From Ohtaekwangia sp036503775 (GTDB lineage: Bacteria; Bacteroidota; Bacteroidia; Cytophagales; Cyclobacteriaceae), in assembly GCA_036503775.1 (NCBI GenBank), contig DASXWH010000113.1, positions 33,907 to 97,906 on the forward strand: a stretch of DNA of 64,000 nucleotides, in the 5' to 3' direction. Positions within the stretch are counted from its first letter, which is position 1. The number at the start of each line of letters is the position of its first letter. A program made the translations under genes and the position numbers. The notes below the pieces were generated by a model. The model made no database searches, was not told the DNA's origin, and worked only from the letters and a program-made list of their open reading frames with translations. Positions 36,256 to 45,194 of the stretch are shown here, one piece after another.

Positions 36256-36546
36256 ATGAAAAAGATCATTACCCTTGGCATCATCATAGCGTGTTCTGTT
36301 TCGCTATGGGCGCAGCAAAATAGCCCTGCTTTTTGGGTGGTTGAGACCAATGTAAAGAACAGGAGCTATTCAATCATCCGTTTTTACAATGGAATGAACG
36401 AGCAGATCCATGAGGTAAAACTTGAGGGTGTGTATGTGGATATCCGTAAACCCAGGTATCGCAGAAAACTGGATAAAATGTTAAAGGACTACAACCCGGA
36501 ATCACATCCGCTGGCTAAAAGAAACAAGTCGAGAAAATCGATTTGA
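36256..36546 (+). CDS. Small secreted protein, unknown function
   Basis: 96 residues. Signal peptide MKKIITLGIIIACSVSLWAQ with probable cleavage after AQ, then about 75 residues of strand-rich sequence (FWVVETNVKNRSYSIIRFYN) and a very basic Lys/Arg C-terminus (LAKRNKSRKSI). No domain recognised. It lies divergently from the LytS/LytTR operon, which makes it a possible target of that regulator; inference only. Confidence 0.6.
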   Translation: MKKIITLGIIIACSVSLWAQQNSPAFWVVETNVKNRSYSIIRFYNGMNEQIHEVKLEGVYVDIRKPRYRRKLDKMLKDYNPESHPLAKRNKSRKSI

Positions 36547-36588
36547 TTTAGATTAATGGTAACGCCTGGTCACGGGATGGCCGGGCTT

Positions 36589-37095
36589 TTATGCAACCTT
36601 AATCCGGGAGATGCCCTTCTGCGGGTCAATCTTAACTTCAAAGATTCTGGTAATGAATGAGCTTAACCGCAGTCCTACCATCTGGGGTGTATAATCCTCC
36701 GGGTAGAAAACCGTGAGCTCAAGGATGGCCCGGATGAATTGTTCGTGTTTACAAAATTCCCTTGTCCACTGCCGGAAGGTAGCCGGCCACTCTTCCAGAT
36801 ACTTTTCCTTCGGGTCACGCCCATCGAAAATGAATTCAAGCTGGTTATCGCCATAATAATTGAACCGATAGACAGCCGCCAGGTTCAGGTAGAACTCATG
36901 GAGATGGGTGAAATCTGACTCTTTGTGATCCTTTATCCGCTGAGCGGTATCATCCACCAGACCCAGGGAGTTGAAGCGCATCAGGTATTCAACCTTGATA
37001 AAATCAACCAGATACTGTAAAAGAGAATTTTCCAGGGATAGCTGTGCCTCTTCCAGAATGTAGTTTTTGTCGCGTGGGAAAAACTTTCGAAGCAC
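36589..37095 (-). CDS. Hypothetical cytoplasmic protein
   Basis: 168 residues without signal or membrane helix. Features include a LEDxLLQYLVDFIK-like helix (SLENSLLQYLVDFI), VYRFNYYGDNQLEFIFD and the acidic/aromatic FRQWTREFCKHEQF. I do not recognise a family. It lies 80 bases after the FMN-binding glutamate-synthase-like gene on the same strand. Length and codon use look genuine. Confidence 0.65.
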   Translation of the reverse strand: MLRKFFPRDKNYILEEAQLSLENSLLQYLVDFIKVEYLMRFNSLGLVDDTAQRIKDHKESDFTHLHEFYLNLAAVYRFNYYGDNQLEFIFDGRDPKEKYLEEWPATFRQWTREFCKHEQFIRAILELTVFYPEDYTPQMVGLRLSSFITRIFEVKIDPQKGISRIKVA

Positions 37096-37175
37096 AGGTG
37101 TTTAATGTTTTGCAAAAATAATAAAAACCGATGACCGGCATAGAACCAGAGCATCGGTTTTTGATTTTTTGAAAA

Positions 37176-38756
37176 CTAAAATTGATCAGCACTGGCTGAT
37201 TCGAATGACTTTCTGTACTGTTCAGGTTTGGCATCACTCAACATAGAGCCTACCGGTATGGATGGATAAATCTCTTCGAGTGTTCTCACCTCGTTCATGA
37301 ATACTCTTCGGCTAACCTGGTACCGGTTAAGCTTCCGTGGATTATCCAATCCGGAAGCTGCCAGGAGTTCCACAAAGCTTTCTACGGTATGCTTGTGGAA
37401 ATTGGCTACCCGTACTTTTTTGTCTTCGACAACCAATCCGTTTACCAGCACGGGATCTTGCGTGGCTACGCCAGTCGGACATGAATTCTTGTTGCATTCT
37501 AATGCCTGTATACAACCCAACGCCATCATCATGGCCCGGGCACTGTTACACATGTCTGCACCGAGGGATATGGCCCTGACAATATGGAAGCCCGAAAGCA
37601 CTTTCCCGGATGCGATCACCTTTACATGCTGACGGATGTTAAATCCCTTCAGCATATTGTCCACAAAAGCCAGCCCATCCAGTAACGGCATGCCCACGAA
37701 ATTGGAAAACTCCGGAGGGGCAGCCCCTGTACCGCCTTCACCTCCATCAACCGTGATGAAATCCGGATAGGTGTCCAGCTCAACCATCGCCTTACAGATG
37801 GAAATGAATTCACTCTTGCGCCCGATACAAAGTTTGAAGCCCACAGGCTTCCCTCCGGACAGGTCCCGCATTCTTTTCAGGAAAACAATCATCTCGCGTG
37901 GAGTCGAAAACGCACTATGAAAAGGAGGTGAAAATACCGTAGTGCCTGGTTTAACCATGCGGATGGCCGCGATCTCCGGTGTGTTCTTTTTGGCAGGAAG
38001 AATTCCTCCGTGCCCTGGTTTTGCCCCTTGAGAGAGCTTCAGCTCTATCATTTTTACTTCCGGACGGGAAGCATTCTTCTTAAAAGATTCATCGTTGAAA
38101 TTCCCGGCTTCATCGCGGGCACCAAAGTATCCCGTACCGATCTGCCAGAACAGGTCTCCTCCAAACTTAGTGTGATGTGGGCTGATGCCTCCTTCGCCTG
38201 TGTTGTGCGCAAAACCACCAATCTTGGCTCCGGCATTCAATGCCTCAACGGCATTACCGCTCAGCGAACCAAAACTCATGGCTGACACATTTAAAACACT
38301 GGCTGAGTAAGGATGCTTACAGTCTTTGTTACCTACCTGAACACGTGGATTGTGATCGATCTTATGAAAATCAAGCGGAACAATGGAGTGACTCATCCAT
38401 TCATAACCTTCTGCATAGACATTTAGCTGTGTTCCGAACGGAGTAGTATCAACCTGTTTCTTGGCGCGCTGATAAATTACAGACCGGTCATTCCGGTTGA
38501 TAGGTGATCCATCGGTATCTGATTCAACAAAATATTGTTGGATTTTAGGGCGCATGTCTTCAAATACATAGCGCAACCTTCCGAGCAACGGAAAATTTCT
38601 TTTGATGGATTGTTTGGTCTGGATCATATCCACCACACCTAAATAAATGATTGGTCCCAGGATGATAAATCCGAACAAGGCATCAATCCAATAATATGAC
38701 CAGATGATTAAGAGCAGCGATAGAACAATGCTGCTGATGATGAAGATCTTTCTCAT
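37176..38756 (-). CDS. FMN-binding glutamate synthase-family protein
   Basis: 526 residues. Two N-terminal membrane helices (about 1-45), then a glutamate synthase FMN domain: GSLSGNAVEALNAGAKIGGFAHNTGEGGISP, LKLSQGAKPGHGGILP, VDGGEGGTGAAPPEFSNFVG and Fe-S cysteines in LECNKNSCPTGVATQDP. Lacks the amidotransferase and NADPH subunits of glutamate synthase; no gltD gene nearby. Members of this branch (GltB2-like) are membrane-anchored and of unknown substrate. Electron donor unclear. Confidence 0.9.
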   Translation of the reverse strand: MRKIFIISSIVLSLLLIIWSYYWIDALFGFIILGPIIYLGVVDMIQTKQSIKRNFPLLGRLRYVFEDMRPKIQQYFVESDTDGSPINRNDRSVIYQRAKKQVDTTPFGTQLNVYAEGYEWMSHSIVPLDFHKIDHNPRVQVGNKDCKHPYSASVLNVSAMSFGSLSGNAVEALNAGAKIGGFAHNTGEGGISPHHTKFGGDLFWQIGTGYFGARDEAGNFNDESFKKNASRPEVKMIELKLSQGAKPGHGGILPAKKNTPEIAAIRMVKPGTTVFSPPFHSAFSTPREMIVFLKRMRDLSGGKPVGFKLCIGRKSEFISICKAMVELDTYPDFITVDGGEGGTGAAPPEFSNFVGMPLLDGLAFVDNMLKGFNIRQHVKVIASGKVLSGFHIVRAISLGADMCNSARAMMMALGCIQALECNKNSCPTGVATQDPVLVNGLVVEDKKVRVANFHKHTVESFVELLAASGLDNPRKLNRYQVSRRVFMNEVRTLEEIYPSIPVGSMLSDAKPEQYRKSFESASADQF

Positions 38757-38896
38757 AAGCGATCAGGTTGAAATCAAATATAATGATTCCCAGTTCCATG
38801 TTCCAGGTTCTGAAATCCGGATTCCGGATTAAAATTTTCTTAGAGGCTTTGTGAATCCAGGTGTTCTCCTGACTTAATAGCAAACGGTCTGGTGTT

Positions 38897-39928
38897 TTAA
38901 TCAAATAAGCCGGGACCCTTGCTTCTGGGGGGAACAATTTTCAAATGTCGATAAGCCAGTTCAGTAGCTTCCCGTCCCCGTGAGGTGCGTTTGATATACC
39001 CCTCCTGAATCAGAAAGGGTTCATACACTTCTTCAATGGTCTCGGCTTCTTCACCAACGGCTGTGGCAATGGTAGTAATACCGACTGGCCCTCCTTTGAA
39101 TTTTTCGATAATAGTTAGCAGGATGCGGTTGTCCATATCATCAAGTCCGTTCTCATCAACATCCAATGCATTGAGAGCTATCTGGGCAATAGCTTTGGTG
39201 ATGGTGCCGTTCCCTTTTATCTGCGCAAAGTCACGGGTTCTTCGCAGCAGTGTGTTGGCAATACGCGGAGTACCCCGGCTTCTTCTGGCAATTTCAAAAG
39301 CTGCATCCTCCTCAATTGGAGTGTTTAGTATAGCTGCAGAACGTTTGACAATTTTTTTGAGCAACTCTGAATCGTAATACTCCAGACGTGCATTAATACC
39401 AAACCGTGCGCGGAGGGGGGAAGTTAACAGACCAGCACGCGTGGTAGCTCCTATCAGGGTGAAAGGATTCAACCCGATCTGAACTGAACGTGCATTCGGC
39501 CCGGAGTCAAGCATAATGTCTATCCGGAAATCTTCCATAGCCGAATAGAGGTATTCTTCGACAATGGGATTAAGCCGGTGAATCTCATCAATGAATAAAA
39601 CATCGTTGGCTTCCAGGTTGGTAAGTAAGCCAGCAAGGTCACTGGGCTTATCCAGCACCGGCCCGGATGTCACTTTAATGTTCGCCTGAAGTTCATTGGC
39701 TATGATATTGGAAAGAGTTGTTTTTCCAAGTCCGGGAGGACCATGCAGAAGTACATGATCCAAAGGTTCTTCCCGTTGCTTTGCGGCCTGCACAAATATC
39801 TTAATGTTATCAACTACCTTTTGCTGACCGGTAAAATCTTCAAAGCTTAGAGGACGTAATGCTTTTTCGAATTCTTTCTCATTCGCACTCAATCCTTCAT
39901 TTTCTCCAGTCAGGTAGTCTTCTCGCAT
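38897..39928 (-). CDS. ruvB: Holliday junction helicase motor RuvB
   Basis: 343 residues. AAA+ motor for branch migration with RuvA. Walker A HGPPGLGKTTLSN (about 62-74), Walker B VLFIDEIHRLN, sensor and Arg finger ATTRAGLLTSPLRARFG, and the C-terminal winged helix with GYIKRTSRGREATELAY. Standard length. RuvA and RuvC are not adjacent, which is common in Bacteroidota. Only a 140-base gap separates it from the upstream FMN-domain gene; it has no evident feature. Confidence 0.97.
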   Translation of the reverse strand: MREDYLTGENEGLSANEKEFEKALRPLSFEDFTGQQKVVDNIKIFVQAAKQREEPLDHVLLHGPPGLGKTTLSNIIANELQANIKVTSGPVLDKPSDLAGLLTNLEANDVLFIDEIHRLNPIVEEYLYSAMEDFRIDIMLDSGPNARSVQIGLNPFTLIGATTRAGLLTSPLRARFGINARLEYYDSELLKKIVKRSAAILNTPIEEDAAFEIARRSRGTPRIANTLLRRTRDFAQIKGNGTITKAIAQIALNALDVDENGLDDMDNRILLTIIEKFKGGPVGITTIATAVGEEAETIEEVYEPFLIQEGYIKRTSRGREATELAYRHLKIVPPRSKGPGLFD

Positions 39929-39938
39929 GGGTGGGAAG

Positions 39939-40036
39939 TTAATCGTTATCCATTAATCGTTAGTCGTGTGTGATTTGTGCGTGAATGTCAAAGGTCTAAA
40001 AAAACTCACACCTCCAATAAGGATTAATGGATAACG
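39939..40036. repeat. Inverted repeat between ruvB and the ZIP gene
   Basis: CGTTATCCATTAATC (39944-39958) pairs exactly with GATTAATGGATAACG (40022-40036), 15 bases. The left half also has GTTAATCGTTA-type and TAATCGTTAGTCGTGTGTG sequence akin to the element at 19502-19563, which likewise ends in CGTGTGTG. Sits between divergent genes and would place promoters within or beside it. Possible member of a dispersed small palindromic element family. Confidence 0.65.
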
Positions 40037-40112
40037 TCTAAAACGAATATGATACATTGTTGCATTTAGCATAATTTGCCTATCTTGCCGCCCATTTTAG
40101 CAAGTCCGTTCC

Positions 40113-40889
40113 ATGACACTCAAACTACTGGTCCTTTTCTTCACTCCGCTGTTATCCGGATTTCTTATTTATCTGATCCCGAAGGGGAAAAACACCAGTT
40201 TCAGATTACTCCTGGTATTTGCAGGTGCATATTTATTCGGGATAACCGTAACCCACATACTTCCGGAGTTGTATCATCAACCCATTGGTGCCGAATGGAT
40301 TGGTCTGTTTGTACTGGCTGGTTTTTTTCTTCAACAGTTACTGGAATATTTTACTTCGGGTATCGAACACGGTCATATCCATGCTCATCAGCATGATCAC
40401 GAACATAATCATGATCACCACCATTCGCATGATCATACCAAACCCATCTCTGCTATTGTATTACTGACTGCACTTTGTATTCATGCTTTTCTGGAAGGCG
40501 GTATGCTGGCGCAACCAGAGCATCTGGGTACGCATTATGATGTGAACGCTATTCTGTTGGGAATTGCGCTTCACCGAGCCCCAGCGGCATTTGCACTGAT
40601 GACCGTGCTTGCATTCCAACTAGGATCACGGTCCAAAGCCATTCCCTATCTAGTAGGCTTCTCACTCGCAGCACCAATCGGACTTTTACTCAGCACATAC
40701 CTTTCCGAAAGCCAGATTCTTACCGCTGAGGGAATGATCTTTCTCTATGCTCTGGTGTGTGGCAATTTTTTACACATCTCAACCACCATCGTTTTTGAAA
40801 GCAGTCCTGATCACCGGTTCAACGCGAAGAAAATGGCAGTAGCAGTTTTCGGTGCGATGCTCGCAGTGGGCGTTGAGTATATTTTATAA
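40113..40889 (+). CDS. ZIP-family divalent metal transporter
   Basis: 258 residues, about eight membrane helices. A His-rich cytoplasmic-type loop (residues about 87-110, HGHIHAHQHDHEHNHDHHHSHDH) lies between helices III and IV, as in ZIP transporters, followed by helix IV with CIHAFLEGGMLAQ and helix V with GIALHRAPAAFALM carrying the family His/Glu metal residues. Likely imports zinc, iron or manganese. No metal-responsive regulator site identified. Forms its own unit upstream of the radical SAM gene, 39 bases apart. Confidence 0.9.
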   Translation: MTLKLLVLFFTPLLSGFLIYLIPKGKNTSFRLLLVFAGAYLFGITVTHILPELYHQPIGAEWIGLFVLAGFFLQQLLEYFTSGIEHGHIHAHQHDHEHNHDHHHSHDHTKPISAIVLLTALCIHAFLEGGMLAQPEHLGTHYDVNAILLGIALHRAPAAFALMTVLAFQLGSRSKAIPYLVGFSLAAPIGLLLSTYLSESQILTAEGMIFLYALVCGNFLHISTTIVFESSPDHRFNAKKMAVAVFGAMLAVGVEYIL

Positions 40890-40928
40890 GTTAGCTTTTA
40901 ATACGTCTTCATCACTTAACTTTGAGAG

Positions 40929-41951
40929 ATGCTCAAACGGATTCTCTCACTGGCAACAGATCGTATTCACGAATTACCCGTGCTGGTGCTTATGCCACAT
41001 AGCCGTTGTAATTGTCGTTGCGTGATGTGTGATATCTGGAAAGCAAATCAGAACAAACAGGAGATTACGGTTGAACAACTACAGCCCCACATTGAATCAT
41101 TCCGAAAACTGGGAGTAAAGTATGTGGCACTTTCCGGAGGTGAGGCGCTGATGCATTCAAACCTATGGAAGTTTTGCGAAGTGTTAAAATCTATCGGAGT
41201 GAAAATCAGTTTACTTTCCACCGGTTTAACACTTAAAACAAACGCTGAAAATATTTTAAAGCATGTTGATGAAGTTATTGTTTCGCTGGATGGAAGCCCT
41301 GAGGTGCATAACCATATACGCAATATCCCGGCAGCATTTGAGAAACTAAGCGAAGGGGTCAGAAGCTTAAAGGAACTGAAGCCCGGTTTCAGAATTACCG
41401 GCCGCAGTGTTCTTCAAAAATTGAATTTTAACCACCTGATCGATATAATTTCAACTGCGAAATCACTGGGGCTCGATCAGATTTCATTTTTACCAGCAGA
41501 TGTTTCTACTTCAGCATTTAACCGAAATGATCCCTGGACTGAAAACAAAGTAGAAGAGATCGAGCTGAATAAAGCAGAAGTGGAGACCTTTGAGCTAATA
41601 ATAGAAAATACGATCCGGCAGTTCCCGGAACTTTATAAGAATAGATTTATAGCTGAAAGTCCACAGAAAATGCGTGAGATCGTTCAGTACTATAAAGCTC
41701 TTTTACATGAGGGTATTTTTCCGGTTAAGCGATGCAATGCACCCTGGGTATCAGCCGTAATTGAAACCGATGGAGAAGTGAAACCCTGTTTCTTTCATAA
41801 ATCGTACGGCAACCTTTCAGGCGGTTCAATTGATGAAATCCTCAATTCTCGTGAAGCTATTGCGTTCCGGAAAAACCTGGACATGAAAAACGATAGTATA
41901 TGCTCTCGCTGTGTGTGCTCACTGCACGTAGGGCTTACACAATCATTCTAA
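40929..41951 (+). CDS. Radical SAM enzyme with SPASM-like C-terminal cysteines
   Basis: 340 residues. Radical SAM core with CxxxCxxC (Cys 27, 31, 34 in SRCNCRCVMCDIW), ALSGGEAL, LLSTGL and VIVSLDGSPEVHNHIR. C-terminal cysteines RCNAPW, VKPCFF and CSRCVC suggest an auxiliary Fe-S site of SPASM/twitch type. Such enzymes modify peptides or carry out chemically hard steps in cofactor and glycolipid synthesis; no peptide substrate gene is visible. Ends 9 bases past the stop of the convergent methyltransferase. A TAACTTTG -7-like box at 40917-40924 sits just before the ATG. Confidence 0.88.
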   Translation: MLKRILSLATDRIHELPVLVLMPHSRCNCRCVMCDIWKANQNKQEITVEQLQPHIESFRKLGVKYVALSGGEALMHSNLWKFCEVLKSIGVKISLLSTGLTLKTNAENILKHVDEVIVSLDGSPEVHNHIRNIPAAFEKLSEGVRSLKELKPGFRITGRSVLQKLNFNHLIDIISTAKSLGLDQISFLPADVSTSAFNRNDPWTENKVEEIELNKAEVETFELIIENTIRQFPELYKNRFIAESPQKMREIVQYYKALLHEGIFPVKRCNAPWVSAVIETDGEVKPCFFHKSYGNLSGGSIDEILNSREAIAFRKNLDMKNDSICSRCVCSLHVGLTQSF

Positions 41952-42611
41952 TGCCCTGATCCAGAAGAGATAATTTTTTCCGTCAGCCCATACATTTTTT
42001 TCCAAAATTTTATCAAAGGTCCAGTGGTGTTGTAGGGCGATGGCCTTAATCTTTTCCATGTCACAAACATCAGAGAGTACCATAAGGATCTTACTTTCCG
42101 GAGTGATGTAACGATTCATCGAGCCGAATAATTTCTCAAAATACTGATGGTGTAATCCACAATACCACGCATGCTGCTCATCACTCTTCGGGTCTGCCGG
42201 ATAGTAGGGAGGGTTTATAATAATCCAGTCGAAGGTTTGCTGTGGTATAGAGTTGAAAAGATCGGATTCAATGACATCGAGATGTACTTTGTTTGACTGC
42301 GCATTTAAGCGTGTATCATTCACCGCATTTGGGTTGATATCACAGGCGGTTACCAATGCCCCCATGCGTGCAGCCACAATGGAAAGAAAACCTGAGCCGG
42401 AGCCCAGCTCCAGAAATTTTCTCCGTTCGAGATTCTGTGTCTCCAGAAATTTGCACACCAGGCGTGTGCTAAAGAAGAAACCTGGATGAAAGACACCAGG
42501 TGACACCGTCATGCAAATATCTTTATAGGTGTATGGTCGTGGTTTAGATAAATACCAGCGCACACCAATATGCCATGGTTTCGCAATTAACTGCAGCAGT
42601 GCTTGCTTCAT
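41943..42611 (-). CDS. Class I SAM methyltransferase (PrmC/HemK-like Rossmann)
   Basis: About 222 residues from the ATG at 42611 (MKQALLQLIAKPWHIG); an ATG at 42635 would overlap the upstream radical SAM gene by 23 bases. Motif I LELGSGSGFLSIVAARMG, ACDINPNAV and the substrate motif NPPYYPADP (NPPY) place it among N-methyltransferases acting on amide or planar nitrogens. C-terminal PESKILMVLSDVCDM. Coupled to the B12-type radical SAM gene that precedes it on the same strand (1-base gap). Substrate unknown. Confidence 0.82.
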   Translation of the reverse strand: MKQALLQLIAKPWHIGVRWYLSKPRPYTYKDICMTVSPGVFHPGFFFSTRLVCKFLETQNLERRKFLELGSGSGFLSIVAARMGALVTACDINPNAVNDTRLNAQSNKVHLDVIESDLFNSIPQQTFDWIIINPPYYPADPKSDEQHAWYCGLHHQYFEKLFGSMNRYITPESKILMVLSDVCDMEKIKAIALQHHWTFDKILEKNVWADGKNYLFWIRALE

Positions 42612-42612
42612 T

Positions 42613-44124
42613 TTATTCCTGGTAAAACCCTTCAATTTCCGGTTGACGGTAACGGAGCCAGAATTTTTGCAATGCCTTTAACTCGTATGGGAATGAGAAA
42701 AAATTCAACTGATAACGGAAAGTAGACATCCAGCGCATTACATTTTTCTGGAAGGTAGTGACTTTGAAATCCGATACCGTTGGATACTGTGCATTCAATA
42801 CGGTTTCAAACCCTAAAATCTTATTGATCATTTTAGGAGTCAGCCAGGGGGTTAATGGATTTTTCCGCAGATCAAAATTTTGCCACTCCGGAGCCAGCCA
42901 GTCTTCCAGTTTTTCCGGAAAACGAAAACCTGACTTCTTCACCTCTTCATACATTTCCGATCCTTCTGTGGGCACCGGACTATAGACATAGATAATAATT
43001 TCCGTTTGTGGATTTATGGCTTTGATTTCCTTTATGTAGGCGATATCCTGATCAATTTGAGCCATTACCTTTTCCGGTGTTTCTGCCGGAAAGCCAAGCA
43101 CAAAAGAATATTCAGGAATGATGCCGACCCGCTTCAACCGTTCTGCAAATTGTTTCATCTGTGCGGTGGTCTGCGTTCCGCCCTTGTCCATCTTTTTTAA
43201 GAGCTCATCGTTGCTGGTTTCAGCACCGAAGAAAATCATTTTACATCCGGCTTCGTGCATGATCGCCAGTGATTCATCTGAATACTTATCGAGTGTATCG
43301 ATGCGGCCTTCACCCCACCATGATATTTTTTCATCTTTAATTAGTCTGGCAAACTCTACCGTTCTCTTTTCACTGACAAAAAAATTATTGTCGTGGAATT
43401 CAACAGAGTCCACGCCATGTGTGTCGATCAGGTACTTAATATCCTGATGAATCAGAGGTGCTGACTTGCCTTTCCATCGTGCGTTATAAATAGGAACTAC
43501 TGCGCAAAATGAACAGGTGAATGGACATCCCATACTCGAGTGGTATGCAGCCGTTTTTTTTCCGAGAAAGGTTTTTCCAAGGTATTGCGAAAGCGGATAA
43601 AAGGAGTTCAAGTGATCATAAGGCAATTGGGGAAGACGATCCTGATCCTGAAGTGCAGCCTGGCGTGTTTTAATGATCTCACCGTTTTTAAGGAAGATGA
43701 GATTTTCAAATGAGTCGAAAGGCTCGTGATTAACGACAGCATCCAATAGTTTTGGGAATACCTCATCGCCCGGGCCGTTCACTACCACATCGACAAAACC
43801 TGATGTAAGTACAGACTTATGCTGATTGGATGAGAAATAACCGCCCCAGATAATAAATATGTCCGGATGTTCCTCACGGATCTTCTTTGAAAAAGGGATG
43901 GCTTGTCGTAGTTGCGGACCCGGCATCACCGTACATCCAAAGAAGCGGAACGTCCCGGTGTTGAGGTGTTTTTGGATTGTCGACCAGGGATCTTTTTCCA
44001 GATTTCCATCCACAAAAACATATTCGTACTTTCCATGAATCGAAGCCCCCACTTGCAGAATAGAGTTGGGGATACGATACTTGGCGTTTGCACTTCGGGG
44101 ATTAAAGATCAGGACCTTGTTCAT
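42613..44124 (-). CDS. B12-binding-type radical SAM enzyme
   Basis: 503 residues. N-terminal B12-binding-like Rossmann domain (about 1-135; no DxHxxG, so base-off His ligation is unlikely), radical SAM CxxxCxxC at Cys 200, 204, 207 (MGCPFTCSFCAVV), DSVEFHDNNFFV, WGEGRIDTLD and FFGAETSNDELLKKMDKG. C-terminal hydrophobic-aromatic domain to 503. Enzymes of this class methylate unactivated carbon, rearrange rings or form C-C bonds. Substrate unknown. Together with the downstream methyltransferase a two-gene operon, divergent from the glycosyltransferase operon. Confidence 0.88.
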   Translation of the reverse strand: MNKVLIFNPRSANAKYRIPNSILQVGASIHGKYEYVFVDGNLEKDPWSTIQKHLNTGTFRFFGCTVMPGPQLRQAIPFSKKIREEHPDIFIIWGGYFSSNQHKSVLTSGFVDVVVNGPGDEVFPKLLDAVVNHEPFDSFENLIFLKNGEIIKTRQAALQDQDRLPQLPYDHLNSFYPLSQYLGKTFLGKKTAAYHSSMGCPFTCSFCAVVPIYNARWKGKSAPLIHQDIKYLIDTHGVDSVEFHDNNFFVSEKRTVEFARLIKDEKISWWGEGRIDTLDKYSDESLAIMHEAGCKMIFFGAETSNDELLKKMDKGGTQTTAQMKQFAERLKRVGIIPEYSFVLGFPAETPEKVMAQIDQDIAYIKEIKAINPQTEIIIYVYSPVPTEGSEMYEEVKKSGFRFPEKLEDWLAPEWQNFDLRKNPLTPWLTPKMINKILGFETVLNAQYPTVSDFKVTTFQKNVMRWMSTFRYQLNFFSFPYELKALQKFWLRYRQPEIEGFYQE

Positions 44125-44243
44125 AGAGTTACGAAAGTTAATAAATCAACCTCGTTCCGGATAATCCATCCGACACCTAATCTGTCACAAAGGCTTTAAC
44201 AAAATAGTCAGCGGATAAATTTATTTTAAGAAAATTACCTCAA

Positions 44244-45194
44244 TTGAGTATAAAGAAAATCATAACCGGCCTTTCTGTTCAGCAGGAGTATGGCTGTATT
44301 GACCTGTTAAAATTCAATACCGGCCTGTCAGTATATTTAGGCGTACCGAATTCTTCCTATTCCCTGGATGTAACAAAAAACCATCTTTTCTTAGGATATA
44401 AACCATTGATAATCGGTTTGGTCTTCCCTCATGATGTCACTAATTCATCAGTTATCTACGAGAATCAGATACACCTTCATTTTAAAGCAAGTGATGATAA
44501 AACACTTGCAACGTTAACGCTTCGTAGGATCAGTCAGGAAATTTATGGTGAGTCCACCCTCGTAATTTATGAGGGTATACGTGGAACTCATAAATTTCTT
44601 AGTGGCTTGCATCAGTTCATCAATCGCTTTCGAGATAGCCGAAAAGTTCGGGCAACCGGAAATGTTGATCTGACAGGGAATCTGTATGATCAGGTGCGTA
44701 TTGCGTATGCCATTCCCAGGATCATTGCTGTGATAACAGTACAAGACGGAAAGCTGATGAATATGTTCCCCACCGATTTACATGGTCCGATCAATGATAC
44801 ACACTACATCGGATCCCTTCGCATCGGAGGAATGGCGAATGAACAGGTGGAACAGCATAAGAAAATTGTTTTATCGCTGGTGAATGCGTCAGGATTCAAG
44901 GAAGTATATGGCTTGGGGAAAAATCACATGCAACCTGTGCAGCCACCCGAAAATTTTCAGACTTCAGAGGAGCGATCTTCAGTCTTTAGTATTCCTTTAC
45001 CGGCCATGATGAATGCGTATTATGAACTCGAATTGGATTCATCTGCCGACATTGGCATTCACCGACTTCATGTTTATCGCATAGTTAATCGGTATAGAAA
45101 CCCGGATAGTTCTTCCTGTCTCTCACATGTTCATCAATACTATATTCAGTGGCGCGAAGATCATTCATTACCACTTCAAATTCTCAAGCGCTGA
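44244..45194 (+). CDS. Flavin-reductase-like split-barrel protein, tentative
   Basis: 316 residues from TTG at 44244; the frame is closed by TAG at 44205 and no in-frame ATG precedes the conserved part, so a non-ATG start is needed. The second half resembles flavin reductase-like FMN domains: YAIPRIIAVITVQDGKLMN, FPTDLHGPI, YIGSLRIGGM and a YGLGKNHM segment. The first half is a strand-rich domain I do not recognise. First gene of a tightly packed unit with three glycosyltransferases (1-base overlap with the next). Role uncertain. Confidence 0.6.
   Translation: MSIKKIITGLSVQQEYGCIDLLKFNTGLSVYLGVPNSSYSLDVTKNHLFLGYKPLIIGLVFPHDVTNSSVIYENQIHLHFKASDDKTLATLTLRRISQEIYGESTLVIYEGIRGTHKFLSGLHQFINRFRDSRKVRATGNVDLTGNLYDQVRIAYAIPRIIAVITVQDGKLMNMFPTDLHGPINDTHYIGSLRIGGMANEQVEQHKKIVLSLVNASGFKEVYGLGKNHMQPVQPPENFQTSEERSSVFSIPLPAMMNAYYELELDSSADIGIHRLHVYRIVNRYRNPDSSSCLSHVHQYYIQWREDHSLPLQILKR

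Noticed and set aside
38757..38896. Possible short gene between the FMN-domain gene and ruvB
   Set aside because: 140 bases with only shadow-like short frames; no start context or conserved motif seen.
40917..40924. TAACTTTG as the promoter of the radical SAM gene at 40929
   Set aside because: Only 4 bases before the ATG and no TTG at -33; using it would leave no leader at all. Kept as a remark only.
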